Positions 16,625-28,223 of a stretch of 64,000 nucleotides of DNA are shown here, piece after piece (positions within the stretch are counted from its first letter, which is position 1; each line of letters begins with the position of its first letter). The stretch is from Tamlana sp. I1 (lineage in GTDB: Bacteria > Bacteroidota > Bacteroidia > Flavobacteriales > Flavobacteriaceae), in contig NZ_JACLAF010000004.1 of the NCBI RefSeq assembly GCF_015355625.1, positions 186,001 to 250,000 on the forward strand, read 5' to 3'. Position numbers and translations under genes: made by a program. The notes under the pieces were generated by a model. It was given only the letters and a program-made list of their open reading frames with translations. It was not told the origin of the DNA and made no database searches.

Positions 16625-19426
16625 GTGTATAAATTTTTAGCCTATAAGCTTTGTTTCTTTTTAATGGTAAGTTTCACCTTTTTAGGTGTTTTGCTGGCTT
16701 GTACAGAAAAGTTTTTAGTTAAAGGACCAGAACATTTAACGGTTTCAGAAGGTTTTAAAAATCCTATAGGGTTTTACAATGATACGCCTTCATTCTCTTG
16801 GAAACTACCCGTTTCAGAAGCTGTGAAATCACAATCGGCCTATCAAGTTATTGCGGCGACTTCAACAGAATTTTTACCGAATAACCCAGATTTATGGGAT
16901 TCTAAGAAACAAGAAAGTTCACAATCTACTTTTGTGAAATATCAAGGAGAACAATTAAAATCAAGACAAAACGTATTTTGGCAAGTACGCTTTTGGAATC
17001 AAGATGGAAAAGTTTCAGAATGGAGTGCGATTAATTCTTTTGAATTAGGCTTGTTAAAAAATGCCGATTGGAAAGCGAAATGGATAGGATTAAACACGGC
17101 AAAAGATAGCATAAAAGGTGTTCGAAATTTTTTAATGCACAGGCCTCAATATTTAAGAAAGGGTTTTGAGTTGTCTTCGGATGTCACTTCTGCTAGACTA
17201 TACATTACTGCAAAAGGTGTTTTTGATGTGCACTTAAATGGGAAAGATGTGAGTGATGACGTCATGACGCCTGGTTGGACACCATACAATCATCGCATAG
17301 AAACACTTACTTACGATGTTACTAGCCTGTTACAAACTGGTGTAAACGCCCTAGCTGTTGAGCTAGCATCTGGGTGGCATTCAGGAAGAATTAGTAGAGG
17401 TAGAGCGTTGTATGAAAATTTTGCATCACCTAAAATTCTATGTCAATTAGAAGTTGTCATGAAAGATGGTTCAAAACATACCATTATTTCCGACGAATCT
17501 TGGAAAGGTACTACAAATGGCCCCATACGTTTAGCGGGGATTTACGATGGCGAAATTTACGATGCCAATTTCGAAATACCAGATTGGAACACTGCTACTT
17601 TTGATGACCGTAGTTGGGAATTGGTTGAAGTTGAGACTATTTCTAGGGATGTTAAATTAGCACCAAAAAGACATCATACCGTTAAGAATCAACAGGTTTT
17701 AAAAGATACAGAAATTGTTTCGGTTGATGAAAATTCGGCAGTTTTTAATCTAAAACAAAATATGGTAGGCGTACCAAAAGTAAAAGTACCGATGAAAAAA
17801 GGTGATACTTTAAAAATCCGTTTTTCGGAAATGTTGCTAAAAGACCATACTTTTTATACTAAAAACTATCGTTCTGCAAAGTCAACCGATTATTATATAG
17901 CTGCTAAAGATGGTGTTGTAGAGTATGTTCCGAAATTTACATTTCACGGATTTCAATTTGTAGAACTAAGTGGTTATGATAAAAATGCGAAACCAGAATC
18001 TTCTTGGGTACAAGGTATAGTACAACATTCAGATTTTGAGAAAAACGGAACCTTTACATCCTCTCATGACAAACTAAATCAGCTGCAAAGTAATATTACT
18101 TGGGGTTTACGTGATAATTTTTTCGATATTCCAACAGATTGTCCGCAACGAGATGAGCGATTGGGGTGGACAGGTGATGCTCAGGTTATTGCGCCTACAT
18201 CACTATTTAACTATGATACCCATGCGTTTTGGACAGCTTGGCTGCAAAGCCTTAGAGAAAATCAGTCAGAACACGAAAGCGGATTAGTCCCTTGGATTGT
18301 GCCAGACGTCCTTCAAATTAACAGAGCAAGTCCTGGTTGGGGAGATGCTGTAGTGCTTATTCCTTGGAATATTTATAACATTACAGGTGATAAAAGGGTT
18401 TTAAAAGAAAATTTTGAAGCTGCAAAAAAATGGATTGGTTTTTATAAATCGAAAATAGAAGACAAAGAATTTATCCCCAAAATGCGTTCTTTTGGAGATT
18501 GGTTACAACCCTATCCAACCAAAACAGGAAAAGGTGGAAATAGTGGAGATACCTCGAAAGAGCTAATCATTACCGCATATTTTGCCCACTCGTCTCTTTT
18601 AGTTTCTAAAATGGCAGGAATCTTAGGACATAGTAAAGATGAAAAAGAATATTACGATTTACATAAAAACATAGCTGGAGTTTTTAGAGATACTTTTTTT
18701 GATAAAAACGGAAAAGTAAAGAATGTTAAAGAAACCCAAACCAGTTATTTATTGGCAATTTATTTTGATTTGTTAAAACCTGAAACCAAAATAAAAGCAC
18801 AAAAGCACTTACTTGAAGAAATTAAAAAAGCCGATTACCATTTAGGAACAGGTTTTATTGGGACGCCCATTTTACCGAAAGTCCTGGATGATATGGGAGA
18901 GATAGATTTGATGTATAAAATCTTATTTAAAGAAACCTATCCTTCTTGGTTTTACTCTATCAATCAAGGAGCGACAACGATGTGGGAACGTTGGAACAGT
19001 TATAGCCAAGCTGAAGGGTATAATCCGCAGAGCATGAATAGCCTTAATCATTATGCTTACGGAGCCATTGGGCAATGGATGTACGAACGCATTGCAGGGA
19101 TTGCTCCATTAGCTCCTGGATACAAGAAAATTAAAATAGCACCACTACCAAACGACAGATTAACATCGGCAGCAGCAAGTATTAATACCCCTTATGGGCT
19201 AGCATCAACTTCGTGGAAAAAAGATAAAGAAACTTTTATACTGGATGTTGTTATTCCGCCAAATACAACTGCAGAAATTACCGTGCCAAATGCATCTATA
19301 GAAAGTGTAACAGTAAATGGTCATATAATTAACGAAAAATCAAATATAAAACTCATAGATTCAGATCAAGGATTAATTAACATTTTAGCCGAACCAGGTA
19401 CTTATAAAATTCAAACTAAACTTTAA
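16625..19426 (+). CDS. Alpha-L-rhamnosidase, GH78 (lipoprotein), copy 1
   Basis: A 933-residue exo-alpha-L-rhamnosidase. The GTG at 16625 gives a lipoprotein signal (MYKFLAYKLCFF...LLAC, Cys26). A stop lies two codons upstream; ATG 16664 is a possible shorter start but would lose the basic n-region. The Ig-like N-terminal domain (HLTVSEGFKNPIGF, PSFSWKLP) leads to the jelly-roll and (alpha/alpha)6 barrel. The hallmark DCPQRDERLGWTGDAQ carries Asp510 and Glu511 of the catalytic region. Also visible are WGDAVVLIPW and, near the end, TTMWERWNSY and the C-terminal jelly-roll. It removes rhamnose from oligosaccharide ends in the periplasm. It is 4 bp from a close paralogue. An uronate-bearing rhamnoside from ulvan is the inferred substrate. 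Confidence 0.95.
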   Translation: MYKFLAYKLCFFLMVSFTFLGVLLACTEKFLVKGPEHLTVSEGFKNPIGFYNDTPSFSWKLPVSEAVKSQSAYQVIAATSTEFLPNNPDLWDSKKQESSQSTFVKYQGEQLKSRQNVFWQVRFWNQDGKVSEWSAINSFELGLLKNADWKAKWIGLNTAKDSIKGVRNFLMHRPQYLRKGFELSSDVTSARLYITAKGVFDVHLNGKDVSDDVMTPGWTPYNHRIETLTYDVTSLLQTGVNALAVELASGWHSGRISRGRALYENFASPKILCQLEVVMKDGSKHTIISDESWKGTTNGPIRLAGIYDGEIYDANFEIPDWNTATFDDRSWELVEVETISRDVKLAPKRHHTVKNQQVLKDTEIVSVDENSAVFNLKQNMVGVPKVKVPMKKGDTLKIRFSEMLLKDHTFYTKNYRSAKSTDYYIAAKDGVVEYVPKFTFHGFQFVELSGYDKNAKPESSWVQGIVQHSDFEKNGTFTSSHDKLNQLQSNITWGLRDNFFDIPTDCPQRDERLGWTGDAQVIAPTSLFNYDTHAFWTAWLQSLRENQSEHESGLVPWIVPDVLQINRASPGWGDAVVLIPWNIYNITGDKRVLKENFEAAKKWIGFYKSKIEDKEFIPKMRSFGDWLQPYPTKTGKGGNSGDTSKELIITAYFAHSSLLVSKMAGILGHSKDEKEYYDLHKNIAGVFRDTFFDKNGKVKNVKETQTSYLLAIYFDLLKPETKIKAQKHLLEEIKKADYHLGTGFIGTPILPKVLDDMGEIDLMYKILFKETYPSWFYSINQGATTMWERWNSYSQAEGYNPQSMNSLNHYAYGAIGQWMYERIAGIAPLAPGYKKIKIAPLPNDRLTSAAASINTPYGLASTSWKKDKETFILDVVIPPNTTAEITVPNASIESVTVNGHIINEKSNIKLIDSDQGLINILAEPGTYKIQTKL

Positions 19427-19430
19427 TGAC

Positions 19431-22211
19431 ATGCTAAATAAATTCACAATAAAACCTCTCTTGCAGTTATTAGTCTGTTTTATTCTACTACTTCAACTTT
19501 CTTGTGCAGATAAAACATCACTAAAGACTGTAGATAATTTAACCATTTCCGAAGGCTTTAAAAATCCGCTAGGTTTTTACGATGCTAAACCTACATTTTC
19601 GTGGGAATTACCCGTTGTGGAAGGAGTAATTAGTCAGTCGGCTTACCAGATTGTGGTAGCTAGTAGTCCAGAACTATTGCCAAGCAATCCCGATTTATGG
19701 GATTCTAATAAGCAATCTTCTTCGCAATCTGTATGGATAAACTACGAGGGTAAACCGCTTGAGTCACGTCAAAAAGTATTTTGGCAAGTAAAATATTGGA
19801 ATCAGGATGATAAGGCTTCAAATTGGAGTCCGGTTCAGAATTTTGAATTAGGCTTATTAAATAACAGCGATTGGAAAGCTCAATGGATTGGGTTGCCTAC
19901 CAAAGAAGAAGGCGTTTTAGGAAGTCAGGATAACATTATTCATAGACCACAATATTTAAGAAAAGGCTTCGAGTTGGCTAACGATGTGGCTACAGCCAGA
20001 TTATATATTACGGCAAAAGGTGTGTTTGATGTGGCTATCAATGGAGAAGATGTGAGTGATGACGTGATGCCTCCAGGGTATACGCCTTATAAAAAGCGAA
20101 TTGAAACCATCACTTATGATGTTACCGATTTAATAGAATCTGGACAAAATACTATTGGTGTTGAAGTTGCTGCAGGATGGCATTCTGGCCGTTTAGGTTG
20201 GATGAAATCCTACTGGAGCGATACCGAATCACCTAAAATATTATGTCAGCTAGAAGTAACCATGAAAGATGGTTCCAAAGCATCCATCATTTCAGATGAT
20301 ACTTGGAAAGCCACATTCCAAGGCCCAATACGAATCTCAGAAATTTATGATGGTGAAACCTATGATGCTCATTTAGAAATGCCACAATGGACTACAAATA
20401 ATTTTGATGATAAAAACTGGAAAGCAGTACAAGCGTTCCCAGTAACATCAGCCATTAAATTAGAACCAAAACGTCATACTACCGTTAAATCTAAAATGGT
20501 ATTAGAATCTAAAGAGATTATATTAAAAGAAGATGCATCTATTTTTGATTTGCAACAGAATATGGTTGGGGTACCTGTGTTAAAAGTTCCTATGAAAAAG
20601 GGGGATACTTTAAAAATTCGTTTTTCTGAAATGTTATCGCCAGACGGGACTTTTTATACAGACAATTACAGAAGTGCGCAATCTACAGATTACTATATAG
20701 CCGCAAAAGATGGTACCATAGAATGGATGCCAAAGTTTACATTCCACGGATTTAGGTATGTAGAGTTAAGTGGGTTTGATGCTTCAAAAACACCTTCTAA
20801 AGATTGGGTTAAGGGTGCAGTGCAGTATTCTAATTTTGATGAAAATGGCACGTTCACAACGTCTCACGAGAAGCTAAATCAGTTGCAAAACAACATCGTT
20901 TGGGGCTTAAGAGGCAACTTTTTCGATATCCCTACTGATTGTCCGCAACGCGACGAACGTATGGGCTGGACGGGCGATGCCCAAGTTTTCGGACCAACAT
21001 CGATGTTTAATGCCGATGTTTATAAGTTTTGGGCCAGTTGGATGCAAAGTGTACGCGAATCGCAATATGATAATGGTGGTATTCCATTTGTAGTTCCAGA
21101 TGTGTTACACAATGGAAAAGTAAGTTCTGGTTGGGGCGATGTTTGTACTATAATTCCATGGAAAATATATTACCGAACGGGCGATGTTAGCATTTTAGAA
21201 GAAAATTACGATATGATGAAAAAATGGGTAGCGCATCATCAAGCGTCTTCAACAGATTTCATCTCGCATATGAATTCTTTTGCCGATTGGTTACAGCCTT
21301 ATCCTGAAAATGGAAATAATAAAGGAGATACTTCACATAGTTTAATCGGTACCGCTTTCTTTGCGCATTCGGCAAGATTAACAGCAAAAACGGCCGAGGT
21401 TCTTGGAAAGAGTGAGGAACAAGCTACATATGAAGCTTTATACAAATCGGTAGCAAAAGCCTTCGAAAATGCGTTTTTTATAAATGGTAAAGTAAAAGAT
21501 ATTACCGCAACCCAAACCTCTTATTTGTTAGCCTTGGCTTTCGATTTAATTTCTGAAGTAAATAAAGAAAACGCAAAAGTACAGTTATTAGAAAAAATTA
21601 GCGAAGCCGATAATCATTTGCGTACAGGCTTTTTAGGAACCCCATTGCTATCGGAGGTATTAGATGAAACGGGAGAAATAGACTTAATGTACAAACTCTT
21701 ATTTAATGAAACCTATCCGTCTTGGTTTTATTCAATAAACCAAGGAGCAACAACCATTTGGGAGCGTTGGAATAGCTATAGCAAAACAGAAGGTTATAAC
21801 CCGATGAGTATGAATAGTTTAAATCATTATGCTTATGGAGCAATAGGCGAGTGGATGTATGAGCGCATTGCAGGAATTGCACCTTTACAAGCGGGTTATA
21901 AAATCATCAGAATCGCACCAATACCAAAGGCACCGTTAACATCGGCATCAGCAACTTTAAATACGCCTTATGGAGAAGTAGCATCTTCTTGGGAAATAAA
22001 AAATGAAACCTTGTTTTTAGAAGTTGTTGTGCCTCCAAACACGACTGCCGAGATTGAAATTCCAGCAGATGATTCAGAGTCATTAAAAATGGATAATGAG
22101 GTTTTTAAAGAGAGTAAGAGTGTGTTGCTCATATCATCAAAAGAAAAAAATATAATTAAGGTTTTAACCCAACCGGGCACCTATAAATTTCAAACAAAAT
22201 ATAGTTTATAA
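19431..22211 (+). CDS. Alpha-L-rhamnosidase, GH78 (lipoprotein), copy 2
   Basis: A 926-residue paralogue of the preceding gene and collinear with it throughout (same NLTISEGFKNPLGFY opening, same RPQYLRKGFELA segment, same DCPQRDER core, here Asp508/Glu509). The lipobox is LQLSCADK. Differences cluster in loops: WMKSYWSDTES replaces RGRALYENFAS after GWHSGRL, and the region before NNKGDTSHSL is shorter. These changes near the active site suggest a split in specificity, for example sulfated versus non-sulfated neighbours. The gene lies 4 bp after copy 1 and 3 bp before a sulfatase, so all three are surely co-transcribed. Confidence 0.95.
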   Translation: MLNKFTIKPLLQLLVCFILLLQLSCADKTSLKTVDNLTISEGFKNPLGFYDAKPTFSWELPVVEGVISQSAYQIVVASSPELLPSNPDLWDSNKQSSSQSVWINYEGKPLESRQKVFWQVKYWNQDDKASNWSPVQNFELGLLNNSDWKAQWIGLPTKEEGVLGSQDNIIHRPQYLRKGFELANDVATARLYITAKGVFDVAINGEDVSDDVMPPGYTPYKKRIETITYDVTDLIESGQNTIGVEVAAGWHSGRLGWMKSYWSDTESPKILCQLEVTMKDGSKASIISDDTWKATFQGPIRISEIYDGETYDAHLEMPQWTTNNFDDKNWKAVQAFPVTSAIKLEPKRHTTVKSKMVLESKEIILKEDASIFDLQQNMVGVPVLKVPMKKGDTLKIRFSEMLSPDGTFYTDNYRSAQSTDYYIAAKDGTIEWMPKFTFHGFRYVELSGFDASKTPSKDWVKGAVQYSNFDENGTFTTSHEKLNQLQNNIVWGLRGNFFDIPTDCPQRDERMGWTGDAQVFGPTSMFNADVYKFWASWMQSVRESQYDNGGIPFVVPDVLHNGKVSSGWGDVCTIIPWKIYYRTGDVSILEENYDMMKKWVAHHQASSTDFISHMNSFADWLQPYPENGNNKGDTSHSLIGTAFFAHSARLTAKTAEVLGKSEEQATYEALYKSVAKAFENAFFINGKVKDITATQTSYLLALAFDLISEVNKENAKVQLLEKISEADNHLRTGFLGTPLLSEVLDETGEIDLMYKLLFNETYPSWFYSINQGATTIWERWNSYSKTEGYNPMSMNSLNHYAYGAIGEWMYERIAGIAPLQAGYKIIRIAPIPKAPLTSASATLNTPYGEVASSWEIKNETLFLEVVVPPNTTAEIEIPADDSESLKMDNEVFKESKSVLLISSKEKNIIKVLTQPGTYKFQTKYSL

Positions 22212-22214
22212 AAA

Positions 22215-23717
22215 ATGGCCATTTCTATGAAAATAACAGCGATACTTCAATTAGCATTGGTAACAAGTTTTACGCTGGTTAGCTGTAAGAACGAAGTGAA
22301 AACGGTTGAACAGCAAGAAGAACCAACAAAACCAAATATAGTATATATCCTTACAGACCAATGGCGCGGTTCGGCACTTGGTTATGCGGGAGACCCTAAT
22401 GTGAAAACGCCACATTTAGATGCTTTGGCAAAAGAAGCCGTTAATTTTACTAATGCGGTTTCGGTAACCCCTGTTTGTACACCACATCGCGCGGCTTTGC
22501 TTACAGGTAGGTTTCCAACAACTACGGGCATGTTTTTAAACGATTTGTATTTGCCGTCAGAAGAATTATGTATGGCTGAGATTTTTAAAGCCGAAGGATA
22601 TCATACAGCTTATTGGGGGAAATGGCATCTTGACGGACACGGACGTTCTGCCTTTACACCAAAAGAAAGACGCCAAGGATTCGACTATTGGAAAGCTTTG
22701 GAGTGTTCTCACGATTATAATAAAATGCCTTATTATGATAATGATAATCCTGAAATTAAATATTGGGATAAGTATTCGCCTTTCGCAATTGTAGAGGATG
22801 CGAATTCATATTTAGAAAAACATGCAAAAGATGATGTTCCATTTTTGGCTGTTGTGTCCATAGCAACACCGCATTTTCCACATGTCTCTGCGCCTCAGAA
22901 GTATAAAGATATGTATCCCCCAGAATCACTGATACTTAATCCTAATGTAAGTCCGAAATTTGAGGCCCGTAGTCGAGAAGAGTTACAAGGGTATTATGCT
23001 CATGCCACGGCAACAGACGAGGCCATAGGTTTATTGTTAAAACAGATGGATGCTTTAGGTTTAAATGAAAATACGATAGTGGTGTTTTCTTCAGATCATG
23101 GTGAAATGATGGGCGCACATGATGTTAGACCCTTTCAAAAACAAGTCGCTTGGGATGAATCTATACGCGTTCCTTTTTTAATAAAATATCCAGGAATAGA
23201 TAAACAAAAAGGTACTACAGTAAATGCTCCTATAAATACACCTGATATATTACCGTCTCTTTTAGGTTTATCTGATATCAAAATTCCAGACGGTATAGAA
23301 GGCGAAGATTTGTCTGAATTAATTAAAAATCCAGACCCTGAAGCAGACCGTGAAGCTTTGGTAATGAATGTGGCGCCTTTTGCTGGCGGATATCCAAATT
23401 TGCCATACAGAGCGATAAGGACGAAGCAATATACTTATGCAAAAACCACAGAGGGACCAAGTATGTTTTTTGATAATGTAGCCGATCCATATCAACAGAA
23501 TAATTTATTGGGTAACCCTGAGTTTGAAACTCTTCAGAATGAATTAGACGCCAAGCTTAATAAGAAATTGGCTCAATTGGGAGATGAGTTTAAATCTAGA
23601 GACTATTATTTAAAGAAATACAATTATGTATTTGGTAAAAATAAACCTGCCATTCCGTTTTGGGAATTCAACAAAGGTAAAGGCGTAGTGCAGTCGCCAA
23701 CCTCTGTTACTAAATAA
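22215..23717 (+). CDS. Sulfatase, family S1 (CTPHR motif), lipoprotein
   Basis: A 500-residue sulfatase with a lipoprotein-type signal (LVTSFTLVSC-KNE). The formylglycine signature CTPHRAALLTG places the catalytic residue at Cys88 (CxPxR). Metal and sulfate pocket residues are visible in NIVYILTDQWRG, WGKWHLDG and FSSDHGEMMGAHD. The C-terminal subdomain includes YPNLPYRAIRTKQYTYAK. SDHGEMMG-type members act on various sulfated sugars; the position attacked is not deducible. It starts 3 bases after GH78 copy 2 and is likely to act in sequence with it, by exposing or trimming the rhamnose unit. Requires a sulfatase-maturating enzyme encoded elsewhere. Confidence 0.94.
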   Translation: MAISMKITAILQLALVTSFTLVSCKNEVKTVEQQEEPTKPNIVYILTDQWRGSALGYAGDPNVKTPHLDALAKEAVNFTNAVSVTPVCTPHRAALLTGRFPTTTGMFLNDLYLPSEELCMAEIFKAEGYHTAYWGKWHLDGHGRSAFTPKERRQGFDYWKALECSHDYNKMPYYDNDNPEIKYWDKYSPFAIVEDANSYLEKHAKDDVPFLAVVSIATPHFPHVSAPQKYKDMYPPESLILNPNVSPKFEARSREELQGYYAHATATDEAIGLLLKQMDALGLNENTIVVFSSDHGEMMGAHDVRPFQKQVAWDESIRVPFLIKYPGIDKQKGTTVNAPINTPDILPSLLGLSDIKIPDGIEGEDLSELIKNPDPEADREALVMNVAPFAGGYPNLPYRAIRTKQYTYAKTTEGPSMFFDNVADPYQQNNLLGNPEFETLQNELDAKLNKKLAQLGDEFKSRDYYLKKYNYVFGKNKPAIPFWEFNKGKGVVQSPTSVTK

Positions 23718-23755
23718 GAGCAGTATAATATTCAACAAATCAAACTTATTACTAA

Positions 23756-25222
<1,467 letters not shown>

Positions 25223-25249
25223 AACCGATACTTAAATCAGTATAACAAA

Positions 25250-28213
25250 ATGAAAAAGTTGATCACACTATGTTTTATTGCTATTTTATGTTCTTGTGCA
25301 GAAAACCAACAGGTTGCAGAAGCCCTTACAAATAGTAATCGAACAAAATATAACTTTAATGTCGATTGGAAATTTATAAAATCCAATCCAGAGCAAGCAC
25401 AAGATATAAATTATGATGATGCAACTTGGGAAACGATAAGTTGCCCGCATACCTTTAATGATATCGATACTTTCGACGATTTAAGTCACGGTCATCATGA
25501 TGGCGAAGATAACCAATGGCGTGGTACGGTTTGGTATAGAAAGCATTTTAAATTACCCAAAGAAGATGACGGTAAAAAGGTATTCATTGAATTTGAATCG
25601 GTGCGTCAAATAGCTGATGTGTACATCAATGGCGTTCATTTGGGCCAAAACCAAACTGGGTTTATTCCTTTTGGTTTCGATTTAACCTCACATCTTAAAT
25701 TTGGAGAAGATAATATCATCGCTGTAAAGGTAAATAATGATCGTGGTGATCATTTTAGAGAAAATTTCCCATTAGTTTGGAATCACGAACACTGGCATCC
25801 AACCCACGGTGGAATCTACCGAAATGTTTTTCTGCATACCATGGATCCGCTTCATATTACATTACCGCTTTACGATAATCTAGAAACGGTTGGAACCTAT
25901 GTTTATGCCGAAAATATTAGCGAAAAAAGTGCCGATATTACTGTTGAAGCCGAAATTCAAAACGAGCACTCCCAAAAAAAGAACATCACATTGGTAACAC
26001 AGATTATCGATAATGATGGTGCTGTGGTTGCACATTCTATTAAAGATGTGGCAATTCCAAGCGGACAAAAAATGAAGGTTACATCGGTAACCAATATTCA
26101 AAATCCGCAGCTTTGGTATACGCGTTACCCTTATATGTACAAAGTGGTATCGGCTATTAAAGAAAGTGATAAAGTGATTGATACTTACGAATCGCCTTTA
26201 GGTATTCGCAATTTTGATTTTAATAAAGATTCTGGTTTTTGGATTAATGGTGAACAAATTAAGTTACACGGTTGGGGGCAAAAACCAACCAATGCTTGGG
26301 CTGGATTAGGAGCTGCTTTACCAGATTGGTTACGCGACCTTACTTTTAAGTTAATGGATGAAGCTGGCGGAAATTTTATTCGTTGGGGACATTGTGCTGC
26401 TTCGCCCGCCGAAGTAGATATGGGCGATAAATACGGATTTGTTACCCTTATGCCAGGTGTGAGCGGCGAATCGGAAGACGAAGGTGAAACCTGGGACATC
26501 CGCTATAAAGCTTTTAAAGATTTAATCGTGTACTACCGTAACCACCCATCTATATTTATTTGGGAAGGTGGAAACTGGGCAGAATCTGAAGCCCATTACA
26601 AAGAAATTCTAGAGGCTATTAATACCTTCGATCCTAAAGGAAAACGCTTGATGGGAAACCGTCGTGCAGATGTTAAAAACGATTCAGAAGGTTATGTGTC
26701 TATCGAAATTGGCACAGAGGGTTGGGAACGAGAATACCCCGATTTACCGCTAATCGAAAGCGAATATAATCGCGAGGAAGCTCCGAGACGTATTTGGGAT
26801 AAAAATTCGCCAGACGATAATTTTTATAACCATCCTAACATTAGTAAAAATACATACAAATTAAGTTCGGAAGAATTTGCGGTGCGCCAAGCCGACCACT
26901 GGTGGAATAAAATGGGTAAAAAAGCGTACCATTCTGGAGGTGCAAATTGGATATTTTCAGATGGCCCACATGGCGGTCGCTGTCCTACAGAAGTCACCCG
27001 TGCTAGTGGCGAAGTGGATGCCGTACGCTTACCAAAAGAAGCTTTTTACGCTTTAAAGGCTATGTGGCGCCCAGAGCCGCAAGTGCATATTGTAGGGCAT
27101 TGGAATTATGAAGAAAGCACTAAAAAAACAATGTATGTTATGTCTAACTGTGCTTCGGTTAAGTTATATGTGAATGATAAATTGGTAGGAACGAATTCAA
27201 ATCCTGAAAATGGCTATGTCTTTAAATTCGATAATGTCGCTTGGGAATCTGGTAAAATAAAAGCAGAAGGCTTTATAGATGACGCCTTAAAAACCACTCA
27301 AACAAAAGAAACGACAGGAGAACCTGCGGCTTTAAAATTAACATCTATTACGGGGCCAGAAGGTTGGTTGGCAGATGGTTCGGATGTTGCTTTAATTGAT
27401 GTTGTAGTTGTAGACGCCCATGGCAGACGATGCCCATTAGCAAAAGGACGTGTAGACTTTACTATAAGTGGTCCAGCAATCTGGCGCGGTGGATACAATA
27501 GCGGAAAACCAAATAGTACCAACAATCTATATTTAGATATTGAGGCGGGTATTAATCGTGTGGCTGTGCGTTCTGTTTTAGAGTCTGGAACGGTAACCAT
27601 TACTGCTAAAAAACCTGGATTTAAGGATGCTAACGTCACGCTTAAAAGCTTACCAATCGATTTTAAAAATGGATTAACAACAACGCTTCCACAAGTTTAT
27701 ACCAATGTATTAGCCAAAGAGCCTTTACCAGCACACACGCCAGAAATGCCAGAATATGTTCCGGGAGTAAAGAATAGAAGTGAATTATTTAAAAAATTCA
27801 GCTATACCGGCGATGGTAAGGCCATGTTAAGAACTAACATGCACTGGGGTAAAAAAGCATATACCGATTTAGAATATAATTATACAGTATTACCGAGGTA
27901 TTTAAATGAATCGGAATATGTTAGAACGCCTAATTCCGATAATCGTTATTGGGCGCGTGATCAGTTACAATTTATTGCTGGTAAAAAAATGCACATTTAT
28001 GTATTACATGACGATACCGTACCACGCCCAGAATTTTTATTGAGAGATTATAAAGATACAGGAGATAATGTAAATGTGGTTGGGGCAAGTATGTCTGTGT
28101 TTCATCGTGTAGCCGAGGAGGGTGAAAGTATTATTATGGCAGGAAACAGCGATGGTGATGCACCAGAAAATTGTAGAATGTATACCGTTATGGTCAAGGA
28201 ATTTAAAAAGTAA
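25250..28213 (+). CDS. Glycoside hydrolase family 2 protein with altered acid/base site, lipoprotein
   Basis: A 987-residue GH2 enzyme with lipoprotein signal (AILCSCAEN). The sugar-binding jelly-roll (about 35-200, GTVWYRKHFKLP), the Ig-like domain, the TIM barrel (about 300-620) and C-terminal Ig-like domains are all present. The nucleophile region is LIESEYNRE (Glu503/Glu505). At the acid/base position the usual NE of WxxGNE reads NW: NHPSIFIWEGGNWAE, with Trp443 in place of Glu and Glu439 three residues before the Asn. The protein may use another acid or have a different activity, so I do not call it beta-galactosidase. It overlaps no neighbour; the next GH2 starts 10 bases later. Confidence 0.88.
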   Translation: MKKLITLCFIAILCSCAENQQVAEALTNSNRTKYNFNVDWKFIKSNPEQAQDINYDDATWETISCPHTFNDIDTFDDLSHGHHDGEDNQWRGTVWYRKHFKLPKEDDGKKVFIEFESVRQIADVYINGVHLGQNQTGFIPFGFDLTSHLKFGEDNIIAVKVNNDRGDHFRENFPLVWNHEHWHPTHGGIYRNVFLHTMDPLHITLPLYDNLETVGTYVYAENISEKSADITVEAEIQNEHSQKKNITLVTQIIDNDGAVVAHSIKDVAIPSGQKMKVTSVTNIQNPQLWYTRYPYMYKVVSAIKESDKVIDTYESPLGIRNFDFNKDSGFWINGEQIKLHGWGQKPTNAWAGLGAALPDWLRDLTFKLMDEAGGNFIRWGHCAASPAEVDMGDKYGFVTLMPGVSGESEDEGETWDIRYKAFKDLIVYYRNHPSIFIWEGGNWAESEAHYKEILEAINTFDPKGKRLMGNRRADVKNDSEGYVSIEIGTEGWEREYPDLPLIESEYNREEAPRRIWDKNSPDDNFYNHPNISKNTYKLSSEEFAVRQADHWWNKMGKKAYHSGGANWIFSDGPHGGRCPTEVTRASGEVDAVRLPKEAFYALKAMWRPEPQVHIVGHWNYEESTKKTMYVMSNCASVKLYVNDKLVGTNSNPENGYVFKFDNVAWESGKIKAEGFIDDALKTTQTKETTGEPAALKLTSITGPEGWLADGSDVALIDVVVVDAHGRRCPLAKGRVDFTISGPAIWRGGYNSGKPNSTNNLYLDIEAGINRVAVRSVLESGTVTITAKKPGFKDANVTLKSLPIDFKNGLTTTLPQVYTNVLAKEPLPAHTPEMPEYVPGVKNRSELFKKFSYTGDGKAMLRTNMHWGKKAYTDLEYNYTVLPRYLNESEYVRTPNSDNRYWARDQLQFIAGKKMHIYVLHDDTVPRPEFLLRDYKDTGDNVNVVGASMSVFHRVAEEGESIIMAGNSDGDAPENCRMYTVMVKEFKK

Positions 28214-28223
28214 TTTAAAGAAA

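Noticed and set aside
26185-26499. Minus-strand ORFs inside the GH and sulfatase genes (for example this one)
   Set aside because: They lie entirely within strong coding genes in another frame, have low-complexity or compositionally mirrored sequence and show no family motifs.
28122-28223. N-terminal extension of the second GH2 gene
   Set aside because: It overlaps the end of the previous gene in another frame and destroys the signal peptide; the ATG at 28224 gives a proper one.
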